Below are positions 45,686 to 57,266 of a stretch of DNA of 64,000 bases, one piece after another. Made by a program: the position numbers and the translations under genes. Each line of letters starts with the position of its first letter. The stretch's first letter is position 1. Below the pieces are notes generated by a model. The model did no database searches, was not told the origin of the DNA, and was given only the letters and a program-made list of their open reading frames with translations. Source of the stretch: Argopecten irradians. Lineage: Eukaryota > Mollusca > Bivalvia > Pectinida > Pectinidae. The stretch covers positions 38,641,882 to 38,705,881 of the forward strand of contig NC_091145.1 of the NCBI RefSeq assembly GCF_041381155.1, written 5' to 3'.

Positions 45686-46186
45686 TAAAAAAATCACCAA
45701 TCAGAATACCAGATTTAGCATGAAAAAAATCACCAATCAGAATACCAGATTTAGCATGAAAAAAAATCACCAATCAGAATACCAGATTTAGCATGAAAAA
45801 AAAATCACCAATCAGAATACCAGATTTAGCATGAAAAAAAAAATCACCAATCAGAATACCAGATTTAGCATGAAAAAAAAATCACCAATCAGAATACCAG
45901 ATTTAGCATGAAAACAAAAATCACCAATCAGAATACCAGATTTAGCATGAAAAAAATCACCAATCAGAATACCAGATTTAGCATGAAAAAAATCACCAAT
46001 CAGAATACCAGATTTAGCATGAAAAAAAAATCACCAATCAGAATACCAGATTTAGCATGAAAAAAAAAATCACCAATCAGAATACCAGATTTAGCATGAA
46101 AACAAAAATCACCAATCAGAATACCAGATTTAGCATGAAAACAAAAATCACCAATCAGAATACCAGATTTAGCATGAAAAAAATCG
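45686..46186. repeat. 34-37-bp tandem repeat, about 14 copies
   Basis: The unit ATCACCAATCAGAATACCAG ATTTAGCATG is constant; only the A-run between units (AAAAA to AAAAAAAAA, or AAAACAAA) changes length. CCAAT boxes recur in every unit. Constant core plus variable A-run points to slippage. Confidence 0.95.
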
Positions 46187-47279
46187 ATCATAGTAGTATG
46201 AAAAAAAGAATCTGCAAATCAGAAAGTCGGAATTAGTATGAAAACAAATAAAAACTAGATTTGATCGCGATCAAAACACGGGATATTCATCCAGGTAATC
46301 GATCGCTTAAAGTTGCATAGTCTAAAACTTTTTCTCATTTTGTCATAGAAAAAGCATTTAAAGCGTTCTGTATATTTTTGTTTGCTTTAAACTTCCCATA
46401 TTTACCGAGTTTTGTAAAGTTTGTATTGGCAAAGTTCTTAAATTCACACAATGTATGACAGTCTGTGATGGTGAAAATACAAGAAATACAACTTTAAATA
46501 AGCTTCCCCTCTTCAAATCTAACAGATGTACGAACGAACGATCGAACGAACGAACGAAATAAAGAGCGAACGAAAGAACTAGCAAACACAAGAAAGAACA
46601 ACAAACGAACAAAAGGAGGAATGAATTCCAGCTGCACATCGGTATTTTATTAAAGTGTCACATGCAAAGGCACAGAATATTATAAAGATAAAAAATATTA
46701 AAAAAATCTTTCATCCTTGCATGCAGTCCACAGGGACCTGGCACGATTTTTTTAACCAACAGTATACATATATATTATAGTGTCAAAGATATGAACTCGG
46801 CGGTCGAGAAAAACGGACATATTTTTTTAAAACTGATTATTTTAATAAATGGGCTCTTTATACCATTGACGTATATCTTACCTTAAAGGAAAATCATTTA
46901 TCTTTCCATTAAGTGCTTGATGAACAAAATTGGCAATGTATTGACAAAGTTATGGCTTGATGAATCGGAAAATTTACGAAAAATTTGCTAGGTAGACATA
47001 TCCCTGTCCTGTCGAAATGTCGTCTCGCCTCTAATGTTTACCTCAAAAACCAAGCCAAAATCACAAAATCAACACTTTCGTGCCAGGTCCCTGTGATCCA
47101 GTCTATATAAAACGTATGAGACACACAATAATCATGATGCTGCACCGCCGATAGAGTTAACGATCATAATTAGTTTAACACTAATTGGTGTTTCATCGGG
47201 TATATATGTCTATTTAACAAAAATAATATAAAATAATTCATTTGCTTTTGGTGCATGCGCAATCGGTACTTAACTCCAT
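46187..47279. other. No gene seen; GAAC-type simple repeat and a partial MITE
   Basis: 46525-46620 is an irregular CGAACGAA/CGAA simple repeat. Near 47140 GATGCTGCACCGCCGATAGAG begins a third, 3'-incomplete copy of the TTAA-flanked MITE (interior AACACTAATTGGTGTTT, ATATGTCTATTTAACA), running to about 47240. Confidence 0.55.
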
Positions 47280-49986
47280 ATAGGACTTTGACTTCGTTTT
47301 TAACTCTTATAATTCTAATTCCAGAGGAATAGCTATTCTTTTTAATAACAACTAAATAAAAATAAAATATTTCAGGCTAAAAGAGATGATCACATTAACT
47401 ATTTGGCATTAAATATTGAAATTGAAGGACAGAAACTAACTTTGATTACTGTATATGGACCCAATACTGATATTGGTAATAATAACTACATAATTTGTGG
47501 GTACCTGAATATGAATTTTGATTTTACTCTAGATTGCTGCAATTCCAAAAATAAATAATCCCAAAACCAGGGAAAAAGTATTAGAATTGAACAAAAAGTA
47601 CGGGCTTTTTGACACATTTAGAGAACTTAACCCTGGCACTAAACGATACACTTGGCACAGAAGAACACCAATCAGACAAGCGAGATTAGATTATATACTA
47701 ACTTCAGACAGTTTATTAACAAGCCTCACTTCATCAAAAATAGAACCAGGTTATATATCAGACCACTCACACTCAGTAATAAAACCAGGTTATAGATCAG
47801 ACCACTCACACTCGGTAATAAAACCAGGTTATAGATCAGACCACTCACACTCAGTAATAAAACCAGGTTATAGATCAGACCACTCACACTCAGTAATAAA
47901 ACCAGGTTATAGATCAGACCACTCACACCCAGTAATAAAACCAGGTTATAGATCAGACCACTCACACTCAGTAATAAAACCAGGTTATAGATCAGACCAC
48001 TCATACTCAGTAATAGAACCAGGTTATAGATCAGACCACTCACACTCAGTAATAAAACCAGGTTATAGATCAGACCACTCATACTCAGTAATAGAACCAG
48101 GTTATAGATCAGACCACTCACACTCAGTAATAAAACCAGGTTATAGATCAGACCACTCATACTCAGTAATAGAACCAGGTTATAGATCAGACCACTCACA
48201 CCCAGTAATAAAACCAGGTTATAGATCAGACCACTCACACTCAGTAATAAAACCAGGTTATAGATCAGACCACTCATACTCAGTAATAGAACCAGGTTAT
48301 AGATCAGACCACTCACACTCAGTAATAAAACCAGGTTATAGATCAGACCACTCACACTCAGTAATAAAACCAGGTTATAGATCAGACCACTCATACTCAG
48401 TAATAGAACCAGGTTATAGATCAGACCACTCACACTCAGTAATAAAACCAGGTTATAGATCAGACCACTCACACTCGGTAATAAAACCAGGTCATAGATC
48501 AGACCACTCACATTCAGTAATAAAACCAGGTCATAGATCAGACCACTCACACTCAGTAATAGAACCGGGTTATAGATCAGACCACTCACACTCAGTAATA
48601 GAACCAGGTTATAGATCAGACCACTCACACTCAGTAATAAAACCAGGTTATAGATCAGACCACTCACACTCAGTAATAAAACCAGGTTATAGATCAAACC
48701 ACTCACACTCAGTAATAGAACCAGGTTATAGATCAGACCACTCACACTCAGTAATAAAACCAGGTTATAGATCAAACCACTCACACTCAGTAATAAAACC
48801 AGGTTATAGATCAAACCACTCACACTCAGTAATAGAACCAGGTTATAGATCAGACCACTCACACTCAGTAATAAAACCAGGTTATAGATCAGACCACTCA
48901 CACTCAGTAATAGAACCAGGTTATAGATCAGACCACTCACACTCAGTAATAAAACCAGGTTATAGATCAGTCCACTCACACTCAGTAATAAAACCAGGTT
49001 ACAGATCAGATCACTCACATTCAGTAATAAAACCAGGTTATAGATCAGACCACTCACACTCAGTAATAAAACCAGGTGATAGATCAGTCCACTCACACTC
49101 AGTAATAAAACCAGGTTATAGATCAGACCACTCACACTCAGTAATAAAACCAGGTTATAGATCACACCACTCACACTCAGTAATAAAACCAGGTTATAGA
49201 TCAGACCACTCACACTCAGTAATAGAACCAGGTTATAGATCAGACCACTCACACTCAGTAATAAAACCAGGTTATAGATCAGACCACTCACACTCAGTAA
49301 TAGAACCAGGTTATAGATCACACCACTCACACTCAGTAATAAAACCAGGTTATAGATCAGACCACTCACACCCAGTAATAAAACCAGGTTATAGATCAGA
49401 CCACTCACACTCAGTAATAAAACCAGGTTATAGATCACACCACTCACACTCAGTAATAAAACCAGGTTATAGATCAGACCACTCACACTCAGTAATAAAA
49501 CCAGGTTATAGATCAGACCACTCACACTCAGTAATAAAACCAGGTTATAGATCAGACCACTCACACTCAGTAATAAAACCAGGTTATAGATCAAACCACT
49601 CACACTCAGTAATAAAACCAGGTTATAGATCAGACCACTCATACTCAGTAATAGAACCAGGTTATAGATCAGACCACTCACACTCAGTAATAAAACCAGG
49701 TTATAGATCAGACCACTCACACTCAGTAATAAAACCAGGTTATAGATCAGACCACTCACACTCAGTAATAAAACCAGGTTATAGATCAGACCACTCACAC
49801 TCAGTAATAAAACCAGGTTATAGATCAGACCACTCATACTCAGTAATAAAACCAGGTTATAGATCAGACCACTCACACTCAGTAATAGAACCAGGTTATA
49901 GATCAGACCACTCACACCCAGTAATAAAACCAACTTGTTCTGATTTTAAACGTGGAAAAGGACTTTCGAAATTTAACAACTCGTAA
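47280..49986 (+). pseudogene. LINE (L1/Tx1-type) endonuclease fragment with internal in-frame array
   Basis: Decayed pieces upstream (AILFNNN, LALNIEIEGQKLTLITVYGP and IICGYLNMNFDFTLDC, in which the usual GDLN is GYLN) belong to an APE-type endonuclease. The open part from 47587 reads KKYGLFDTFRELNPGTKRYT, then WHRRTPIRQARLDYILTSDS, the well-known C-terminal half of the domain. It then enters about 56 copies of KPGYRSDHSHSVI and leaves as DFKRGKGLSKFNNS, which is the normal continuation after the SDH motif in these LINEs. The array therefore arose inside the element rather than next to it. An upstream stop, a short deletion and loss of the reverse transcriptase make the copy inactive. Confidence 0.8.
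47741..49930. repeat. 39-bp array, about 56 copies, of the endonuclease SDH motif
   Basis: The unit CCAGGTTATAGATCAGACCA CTCACACTCAGTAATAAAA is repeated head to tail for 2.2 kb with very few changes. Variants are linked: TACTCAGTAATAGAA (SYSVIE) travels together, giving 78-bp dimers at about 47990-48190, 48240-48300 and 49630. Because 39 is divisible by 3, frames on both strands stay open (a 735-residue frame on the - strand is a shadow). Confidence 0.97.
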
Positions 49987-50610
49987 TTTTTGAAAATGAC
50001 AGCCATACAAATATCAAAAGGCAAAATATCTTGAAAACTAAATGATGTAGAATCCTGATTTTTGTTCTATACCTATATTTCAGGGTTACTGAATGCAAAT
50101 ATAATCATTAGTAATTGGTATAATTATAATTCTATATCGATAAGTTTTTAAGTCATTAGAATATAAACATTTCTATGTCAGCCATTTTGAATAACAAAAT
50201 GCCCCCGACGGCTTTTATCAACAAGTACTCATTGTAATGGACACCATTACATAGTCCCCAAAACGCACCCCCAATTGCAACAAATCAAGAATGCAGTTGC
50301 ACAGTGTATATGAATATCTTGGGAGAATTTTGATGTACTTTTATATAGGAATTCAGGTTCTCCTAAAATGTACATAACTACATAACTCGGTGATCATGAC
50401 CCAGGACCTGGCCATGCCTTGTACCTGAGTATAGTGCGCACCCCAACTTTTCACTTGAGAATTTATGAAAAAAAAAGTGCGCACTATTCGCGCAAAAATA
50501 CGGTAATACAATGCTATTTTCCGAGGAATTAATTTGGCAGTTATCATGACTGTATGGCATCCCTTAAAATTTTAAGTTAAAACCCCCATTTACCAATTTT
50601 CAATGAATTG
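49987..50610. other. No gene seen
   Basis: AT-rich sequence after the LINE fragment. There are no motifs beyond short repeats of CATAACTACATAACTCGGTG type; open frames are short. Confidence 0.4.
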
Positions 50611-50619
50611 CTGACGAAA

Positions 50620-51225
50620 AATTGAAAACAGGAAGTTGGCCCAGCGACAATCTTTTAAATTTTTTATCATATTGATCAGTATCCCTTAATACCCCTATAT
50701 TCTAATTTTTATTGAAATCAGACCAAAATATAAAAACAGGATGTTAGCCCAGCGGCCATCTTGGAATATCAAAAATATTTACGAAAATGTTTTTATGTTG
50801 ATCGCCATCCCTTAAAACCCCTGTAGACCAATTTTCATGAGATCGAAGATCGAAACCTGATGAACAGGAAGTGAGCCAGCGGCCATCTTGGAATAGCAAA
50901 ATCTTTATCAAAACGTTTGCATGTTGCTCGCCATCCCTTAATAATCCTATAAACCAATTTTCATTGAGATCGAGGACCGAAACCTGAAAACAGGAAGTGG
51001 GCCAGCGGCCATCTTGGAATACCAAAATCTTTACAAAAAAGTTTGCATGTTGTTCGCCATCCCTTAAAACCCCTATATACCAATTTTCATTGAGATAGAA
51101 GTCCGAAACCTGAAAACAGGAAGTGGGCCAGCGGCCATCTTGGAATACTAAAATCTTTACGAAAACCATTGCATGTTGTTCGCCATCCCTTAAAACCCCT
51201 ACATACCAATTTTCTATATTTACAC
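50620..51225. repeat. 126-bp tandem repeat, about five copies
   Basis: CAGCGGCCATCTTGGAATA recurs at 50750, 50877, 51003 and 51129 (126-127-bp spacing), each followed by AAAATCTTTAC, GCATGTTGTTCGCCATCCCT and CCAATTTTCATTGAGATCGA. The rightmost copies are the most alike; the left ones (from 50620) are diverged. Since 126 is divisible by 3, a 141-codon frame on the - strand stays open. It resembles the internal repeats of hairpin-started elements (compare GAGATCGGAGACCGAAACC at 53259). Confidence 0.85.
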
Positions 51226-51732
51226 TTGCTAGGCTTGGTCACTATACGCTAATACTAGCCGATTTTGTTTACCATAACTGCATGGTAACATTGAACTTTG
51301 AACTTGCGTATGAAAATGTTCTGTGCAACGTAAAAGGACTACTTTTTTTTAAAAGAAACACATGGCTTTGTTTACATTTTGACGCAACATTACGTGTATA
51401 TTGTTGTTTTTCATGGAATTTTGGAAAAATGTAAATGATATATACATGTTTTATATTAATATATGATTCAAACAATTTTTAAATTAACAATTGTATAAAG
51501 AAACGGAAAAATATCCCGACCGAGGCGACGTGCTTTCATTTTTGTTGATGGGTGTCAAATGTAAACATAACCTCTGTGTCTAAGTTCGTCCTACGATCGA
51601 GCCTTTGGGGTGGACATTTAATGACATTTAATGACAGATTTCTGGTACAGGATAATATATCCTCTACACCAGACTCAAATTCAGTACATACTATATGAAT
51701 ACAGTTATTGATTGTAATATCACCTCAGGTTG

Positions 51733-52378
51733 TCAATTAGCCTTGAAATCATAAAATAGATCGATATTTTTCCAATGTCTATCCAGTTCATTTTTAAAAC
51801 AATTTAAGTTCTTAGCACAAACAATACTCTCTGGTAAGTTGTTCCACACCGCTGCAGTACGTAGTGAAAAACTGTTTTTTCTCTTTACAGTGTTACATTG
51901 TTGAGGGTATACTTTTAAAGAATTTCCTCTATTTCCAGACCGCGACGAAACATCTTTCCACATCTTCAAAAATCCCGTAGCTTCACGATCGTATATTCCG
52001 TTGGTTATTTTGTAAATTTCTATCATATCTCCTCGCTGTCTCCTGAACGCTAATGTTGGTAACTGTAGATATTTTAGTCTGTCTATGTATGAAAGGTTTT
52101 TAATTTCAGCGACCAGCTTTGTTGCCCTTCTTTGTACTCCTTCGATTTTTTCGATGTATTTCGCTTTGTACGGAAACCAGATAGCACATGCGAAATCAAG
52201 ATGAGTTCTCACTAATGATTTATATAATAATAGAAAGGTTTCTTTGTCCAAATTTATAAATGCTCTTCTTATTATTGCCATCATCATATTTGCTCTTTTG
52301 ATTTTTTCAAATATATGGTTTTCGAATTCGAGACTGCTATCGATCATTACTCCTAAGTCTTTTTCCAGTTGTGATTTT
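51733..52378 (-). pseudogene. LINE reverse transcriptase C-terminal end (CR1/Jockey-like), 5'-truncated
   Basis: 204 codons plus about ten upstream in frame: KSQLEKDLGVMIDSSLEFEN, then HIFEKIKRANMMMAIIRRAF, LLYKSLVRTHLDFACAIWFP, VQRRATKLV, LQLPTLAFRRQRGDMIEIYK and a C-terminal FSLRTAAVWNNLPESIV block. These are the standard motifs after the catalytic core of non-LTR reverse transcriptases of CR1/L2/Jockey type. It starts abruptly near 52378, so the catalytic YADD region is missing; truncation at the 5' side is normal for LINE insertion. The frame itself is undamaged, so the insertion is fairly young. Confidence 0.85.
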
Positions 52379-53100
52379 TTAGGGTTGTATCAGCAAGGTA
52401 GTACGTGCAATCGTTAACACTTGTCCTTCCTAAGTGCACGTGTACACATTTCCCAGGACGGGCGTGAGACCCTCTGATAGAGGTCAGTTATAAACATATC
52501 CTCTTGTCTTTGTTCTTTGAGAATTTAATCATGTGTATTATAAAACATGCACCGCTAATAATCCACGTGTTGACAGTTACGCGTCACCACAAATACATTG
52601 TATCCATCGAACACAAGTGAATTCACAAGTGAATTTGTTTCATCTATCGATGGCGATATGGATCTAAGCGTAGCTTATATAATCACATGGCTCTCAAGGA
52701 TGTAATATCGTCAAGTCAGACGACATCTCAAACACATTGAGCTACTTGAAAATCGGTGTTTTGACAACTTCGGCAAACTCAAGTGTGTAAGCGTGCGTCA
52801 GCCGAGTCGCCTCGCTGCACAATAACGATCACCGAGTTCACACATGTGGCCGTGTACAAATTCTTTATGTTATTACGCTATATATTAACTTTTAGCAAAA
52901 TTGAATATATATTTAATTAAATATTGAACTTTTTTGTCGTCGCGGATGAATAATTCTACCTTACGTGAAGCGTCCTCATTCGCTGTTCAATTGAGTAAGC
53001 TCCTCCCACTTTTGACCGACTTTTATTGAATAATTACGTCACTTTCAAATGACGATTTTATTGCATCAAATATAAATAAAAAGTCGTGTGAGTGTAAATA
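52379..53100. other. No gene seen
   Basis: Mixed sequence with no recognisable exon or repeat. Confidence 0.4.
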
Positions 53101-53254
53101 TAGGGATATGATTTCGTTTTTATGTTAACCATGCTTGTATGGAGCAATTCCTCTAAGCATATATTCAATATGGGGCGCTAACCATAGAATATATTCTTAG
53201 AGGAATTGCTCCATACAAGCATGGTTAACATAAAAACGAAATCCAATCCCTATT
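53101..53254. repeat. Inverted repeat with arms of about 60 bp
   Basis: GGGATATGATTTCGTTTTTA...GCTTGTATGGAGCAATTCCT at 53102-53156 is inverted at 53197-53253 (AGGAATTGCTCCATACAAGC...TAAAAACGAAATCC). The loop is about 40 bp. It borders the hairpin-started element to its right. Confidence 0.85.
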
Positions 53255-56200
53255 TGAGATCGGAGACCGAAACCGGAAAAAAACCTTTATGCACAATCCC
53301 ACACCCTAATGAGTATGTATGTGAATTTTCTTGATAATCGGCCCAGTAGTTTCTGAGAAAAGCTGCGGAAACCCGCGCGGCGGAAGAAAGTGGAAGAAAT
53401 AAGAATAAAAATAATAATATTAATTAACTTACATTATATATAATGATGATAATAAAAAATACTATAAGAGGTTTCTTCATAATTCCAATTGTTCTGAAAT
53501 CAGAACGATTTTTCAAGTGTTCCAGCAAAATTAATGTAGTGTAACTTACTTACTTTTGGAGAAAATCGACTTTTTGTGTCCCTATTTCCCTGATGCAAAT
53601 ATTTACTGTTGCCATACTTGGAAGTCTTTATCACTACGGTGTTTATTCCGATTGAAAACAAGCGCTCTGACGCCCTTCTCGGGTTAAGTTCATTTTACGA
53701 ATTTAAAATCAACAAAGGAAGCGGAACAATATCAAGAAATAATGCATTTTCAACACTAATATCGACATTAGTCGGGCACAGAACTCGATACCGGCCAATA
53801 AGAATTTCCTGTAATAGTTGCAATAGGAAAATATTACGATGTCAGTAAATACATGTTTAATTTCTTTCGTTTGATTCAATTTCTAAATTTGATGACTTGA
53901 TCCCGAACATTCCAGTGACGTCACTTTTAGTAGGAGTGAATGAAACGGCAGTCAGTCCCGCCAAACAGTGACGTCACAATCATCGGAATGACATCGCTTA
54001 CATATTTCCCAAGGTAGTAAAAAGGAGTACACACTCACATTCGGTTTAGTGAATGCATCTTTTCTTGATCATCAAAGAAGCGTTTCGCCTTGCGCAAAAT
54101 CGTGTAAATAACAGACAATTTGCTTTCGTTTTGAATACCATCTTCTGTATGTAGAATACACGGTCAATATCTTACAATACAAGTTTTATTTTGGTGTCGA
54201 CAGGGGAAAACCTCCTCATCTCATCTCATCGCACAATCGAAAGCAGCATCGATATTAATTATAGAAAAATAAAAATGTCCAACGTCGGAAATATTGCAAG
54301 TACATTAATAATTTACATAAACCAATAATTAGAATAATCATTTATTTCATCTAGACGAAATAATTTGCAAATCCCATACACCGCCTGCAAGGAGTCGTCC
54401 TTTGCCTATCGCTACCAACGATGCTCTCGGTCGTGGTCTTATATACTAGATATATCTGTTTTCGACAGTTAAATTTATATTAACATGTGTAAAACAAGCA
54501 GTCTCAACTGCTATTCCGAGACCGTAAAATGCAATCTTTGTCTCCTCAGCCAAAACACAAGGGCACGCAAATTATGACAGAAAAGTTTACTAGTAATTTG
54601 ATACGTATGTCATTTAAAAGTATTGGAGACCTTTTGCTATGCACGCGTATATCATGACGTTTCAAGAGGCTGCCAGTATCTTTTTTTGTGAAAAATGAAT
54701 TATACATATATTATATAAAATTCGGTTAGCTGTTTTATTGTCATTATTGTTATATACACTGTATGTGATATTTAAACGAAAACACATATTTTACCTAAGA
54801 AGCCAATGATATATATAATGTAAGTATCGGTTAGCTTGTAATAATAATTACTTACATAATATATACTAATAATAATAAAAATACTGTTAGAGGTATCTTC
54901 ATGATTCCAACTGTTCCGAAATCAGAATGATTTTTTTAGTGTTCCAGCAAAATTAATGTATTTTATTTTTCTTACTTTTTGAGAAAATCAACTTTTTATG
55001 TCCCTGTTCCCCCGATGCAAAAATTCACTTGGAAGGTCTTTATCACTACGGTGTTGATTCCGGTTGAAAACAAGCGTTCTGACGCCCTTCGAATTTGCGA
55101 ATTCAAACTCAACAAAAGTAGCGGAACAATATCAATAAACCAGATATTTTCAGCACTAATATCGAGATTAATCAGGCATAGAACTCGATACCAGGTAATA
55201 AGAATTTCCTGTAACAGTTGCGATATGAAAATATTGCGATGTGAGTAAATAAATGATTAATTTCTTTATTCTGATTACCATTTCTAAATTTGACGATTTG
55301 ATCCCGAACATTCCAATGACGTCACTTTTTAATCCTCTATGAGACCGGGTGATTCGACCTTGCAAGCTGACGTTTTGAAGAATTGAATAAGCATTCATTT
55401 GTGGTATTGTGGTGGCAATTTGCACTCATATACAGCTTAACATAGTTTAAAATAATAGTGTTACTTTATCTTGAAACATTCCATTATTTAAACGTCACTT
55501 TAGTAGGCCTACGTAGGCTACAATGTAAATCTTACAGCGTTTGTGGATACAATGCTTCGTTTAGTAGATGAAATTCATGAAATATTGCACAAAAACATCA
55601 TTAACATGCTTCTGAAACATATAATTAATGATTTGAATTGAATATGTTTGACATTGTGTGTAAAAAATCTATTTTGGTCTTTTGCCGTCGAAAACCGATG
55701 AAACCGCGGTACCACTGGCCAGGTTGCGAGCATCTATCGTTATTTTTTCGTGGTTTTTTTTCTTATTCATTAAAAAAGCTATCTTTGAAGACTTAAGACT
55801 ATCTCTAGTCAAAAAGGTTTCGGCAATAGCATTCATTTTTTTTATATTTGAGATGAATGCATCAAATCGGATCTGTTCCCATTAGGCCTACCTGTACCTG
55901 CAGTTATCGTGATTTTCTATGCAATTTAGTAGAATTTTACGATGCATACGCAGAAGAAAGATATAATCTAAAATTTATTGTACAATTTCTCATTGCATAT
56001 GACTTTGATATTCCATGGTATAAAATAAAAACTGTCGTTTTCTCCGTATCACCGTAACACGAGCCTGTGCTTCGTCTCGGCGAAATCTAACTCATTCCTC
56101 TCAGGGCGTGTCTTCACCGACGTTCGAGCATATCAGAGAAAACTTTGTGATTTGTGATCAATGTGTTATTATCATTTTTTTCACTTTTCTTCATGCTGAA

Positions 56201-57072
56201 AAAACAGCTACATGCACATTACATTTACAAATTTTTATTTTTCCTATTAGGAAATACTCAATCATACATCATCTTAAAAATAACAATGTTATCTGCTTCT
56301 TTTAAAAAAAATCACTTTCGATTCTCACAACCGGCGGCAATTTTTTTTCGTTTTTTTTTTTTTTTTAATATATCATGCAAACATGCCTATTCAAACTATT
56401 CACAATATCTGGCGAGGGCTACATGTACATGTAGCTCTATTACTACAGAATAAATAATTATATATCTGAGGATTTACATCGGATATATACACTAGCTGTC
56501 AGTATCTTACAGTAGCTAGGCCAAGGACGTGTCCTTGAATAGGCCTGTTAGTTTTATTTTGGTGTTGACACGGAAAGACGAGATGACTCCTGTCTCTTGG
56601 AAATTAAAACAAATCATTTATTTCATCTAGGCAAATAATAATTTGAAATACCGCCTGCAAGGAGACGTCCTAGGCCTATCGCTACCCACAATACACTCGA
56701 TCGTGGTCTTATACATATGTTTTATGTAACTTTTCATCGATAATTTGATCCAGATATATCTGTCTTCGACAGTTGTATTTAGAATTATGAATATGTGGAA
56801 GGAACGTATGTAAAGATAAAAACAACCCATCTCAACTGCTATTCCGGGACCGTGAAATGTAATATTGGTCACCTCAGCCCAAGCACAGGGGCACGCAAAT
56901 TATTTATCATGTAAAATAATTGCTGTGTACGTCATGTCCACATGACTGAAAATTGCGAAAAATTAATTATATATTATGTAAATATCGGTTAGCTTGTAAT
57001 TATAAAAATAATAATAATTATAAGAAACGGAGCAAAAACAATATGCCCCCCACTTCGTTTGGGGGACATAAT
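53255..57072 (-). mobile_element. Hairpin-started element (CCCCCAAACGAAG family), split by a duplicated insert
   Basis: On the - strand the 5' hairpin TGTCCCCCAAACGAAGTGGG (57045-57065, CCCCCaaacgaagtGGGGG) is followed by CATATTGTTTTTGCTCCGTT TCTTATAA, after which 3.6 kb of other sequence intervenes. The typical continuation of such elements (TTCCGCCGCGCGGGTTTCCGC, TTCTCAGAAACTACTGGGCC, GATTGTGCATAAAGG, CCGGTTTCGGTCTCCGATCT) is found at 53256-53400. The two halves flank AT-rich ATAATAATT stretches. The 3' end was not located; the 126-bp repeats at 50620-51225 may derive from this family. Confidence 0.6.
53430..57010. repeat. Diverged tandem duplication (units A-B, A-B) inside the split element
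   Basis: Block A (53440-53900: TTCCAGCAAAATTAATGTA, TTTATCACTACGGTGTT, GAAAACAAGCGCTCTGACGC, CCCGAACATTCCAGTGACGT) recurs at 54880-55340. Block B (54170-54600: GTTTTATTTTGGTGTCGACA, ACCGCCTGCAAGGAGTCGTC, TCTCAACTGCTATTCCGAG) recurs at 56550-56905. Both units end with TATCGGTTAGCTTGTAAT (54827, 56984). Identity is roughly 80-85% by eye. The second unit has about 940 bp more between A and B (55440-56400), which holds no recognised gene. Confidence 0.7.
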
Positions 57073-57179
57073 TACTAATGTTTATCGTTCCATTCAGTAA
57101 GACTTCTTAATAGGACCTACATAATGCCTCTAAAGTAGTACCAAATAAAATATAAAATACACGTGTATATAAACTGTAC

Positions 57180-57266
57180 CTGATCCTCATATCCCTGTGT
57201 TGTATCATTATCGTTGTTCGAAGAAAAACTACCAGTTTGACTATTTAACGAATTCTTTAAAGACAT
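57180..57266 (-). CDS. Possible first coding exon, unidentified gene
   Basis: ATG at 57266 opens 29 codons (MSLKNSLNSQTGSFSSNNDN, then DTTQGYEDQ) followed directly by CAG/GTACAG, a fair splice donor, in phase 0. The composition (Ser/Asn/Asp/Thr-rich) is more like a protein N terminus than the surrounding noncoding DNA. No family can be named and no following exon was found to the left on this strand. This is a weak call. Confidence 0.2.

Noticed and set aside
41137-46186. Regular repeats that might suggest a CRISPR array
   Set aside because: Units are joined head to tail without unique spacers, in a eukaryotic genome; they are minisatellites.
47726-49933. 735-codon frame on the - strand (LLLSVSGLIYNLV repeats)
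   Set aside because: Shadow of the 39-bp array; the + strand has the LINE context on both sides.
50744-51169. 141-codon - strand frame with repeated DGRWPTSCFQVS
   Set aside because: Product of the 126-bp repeat.
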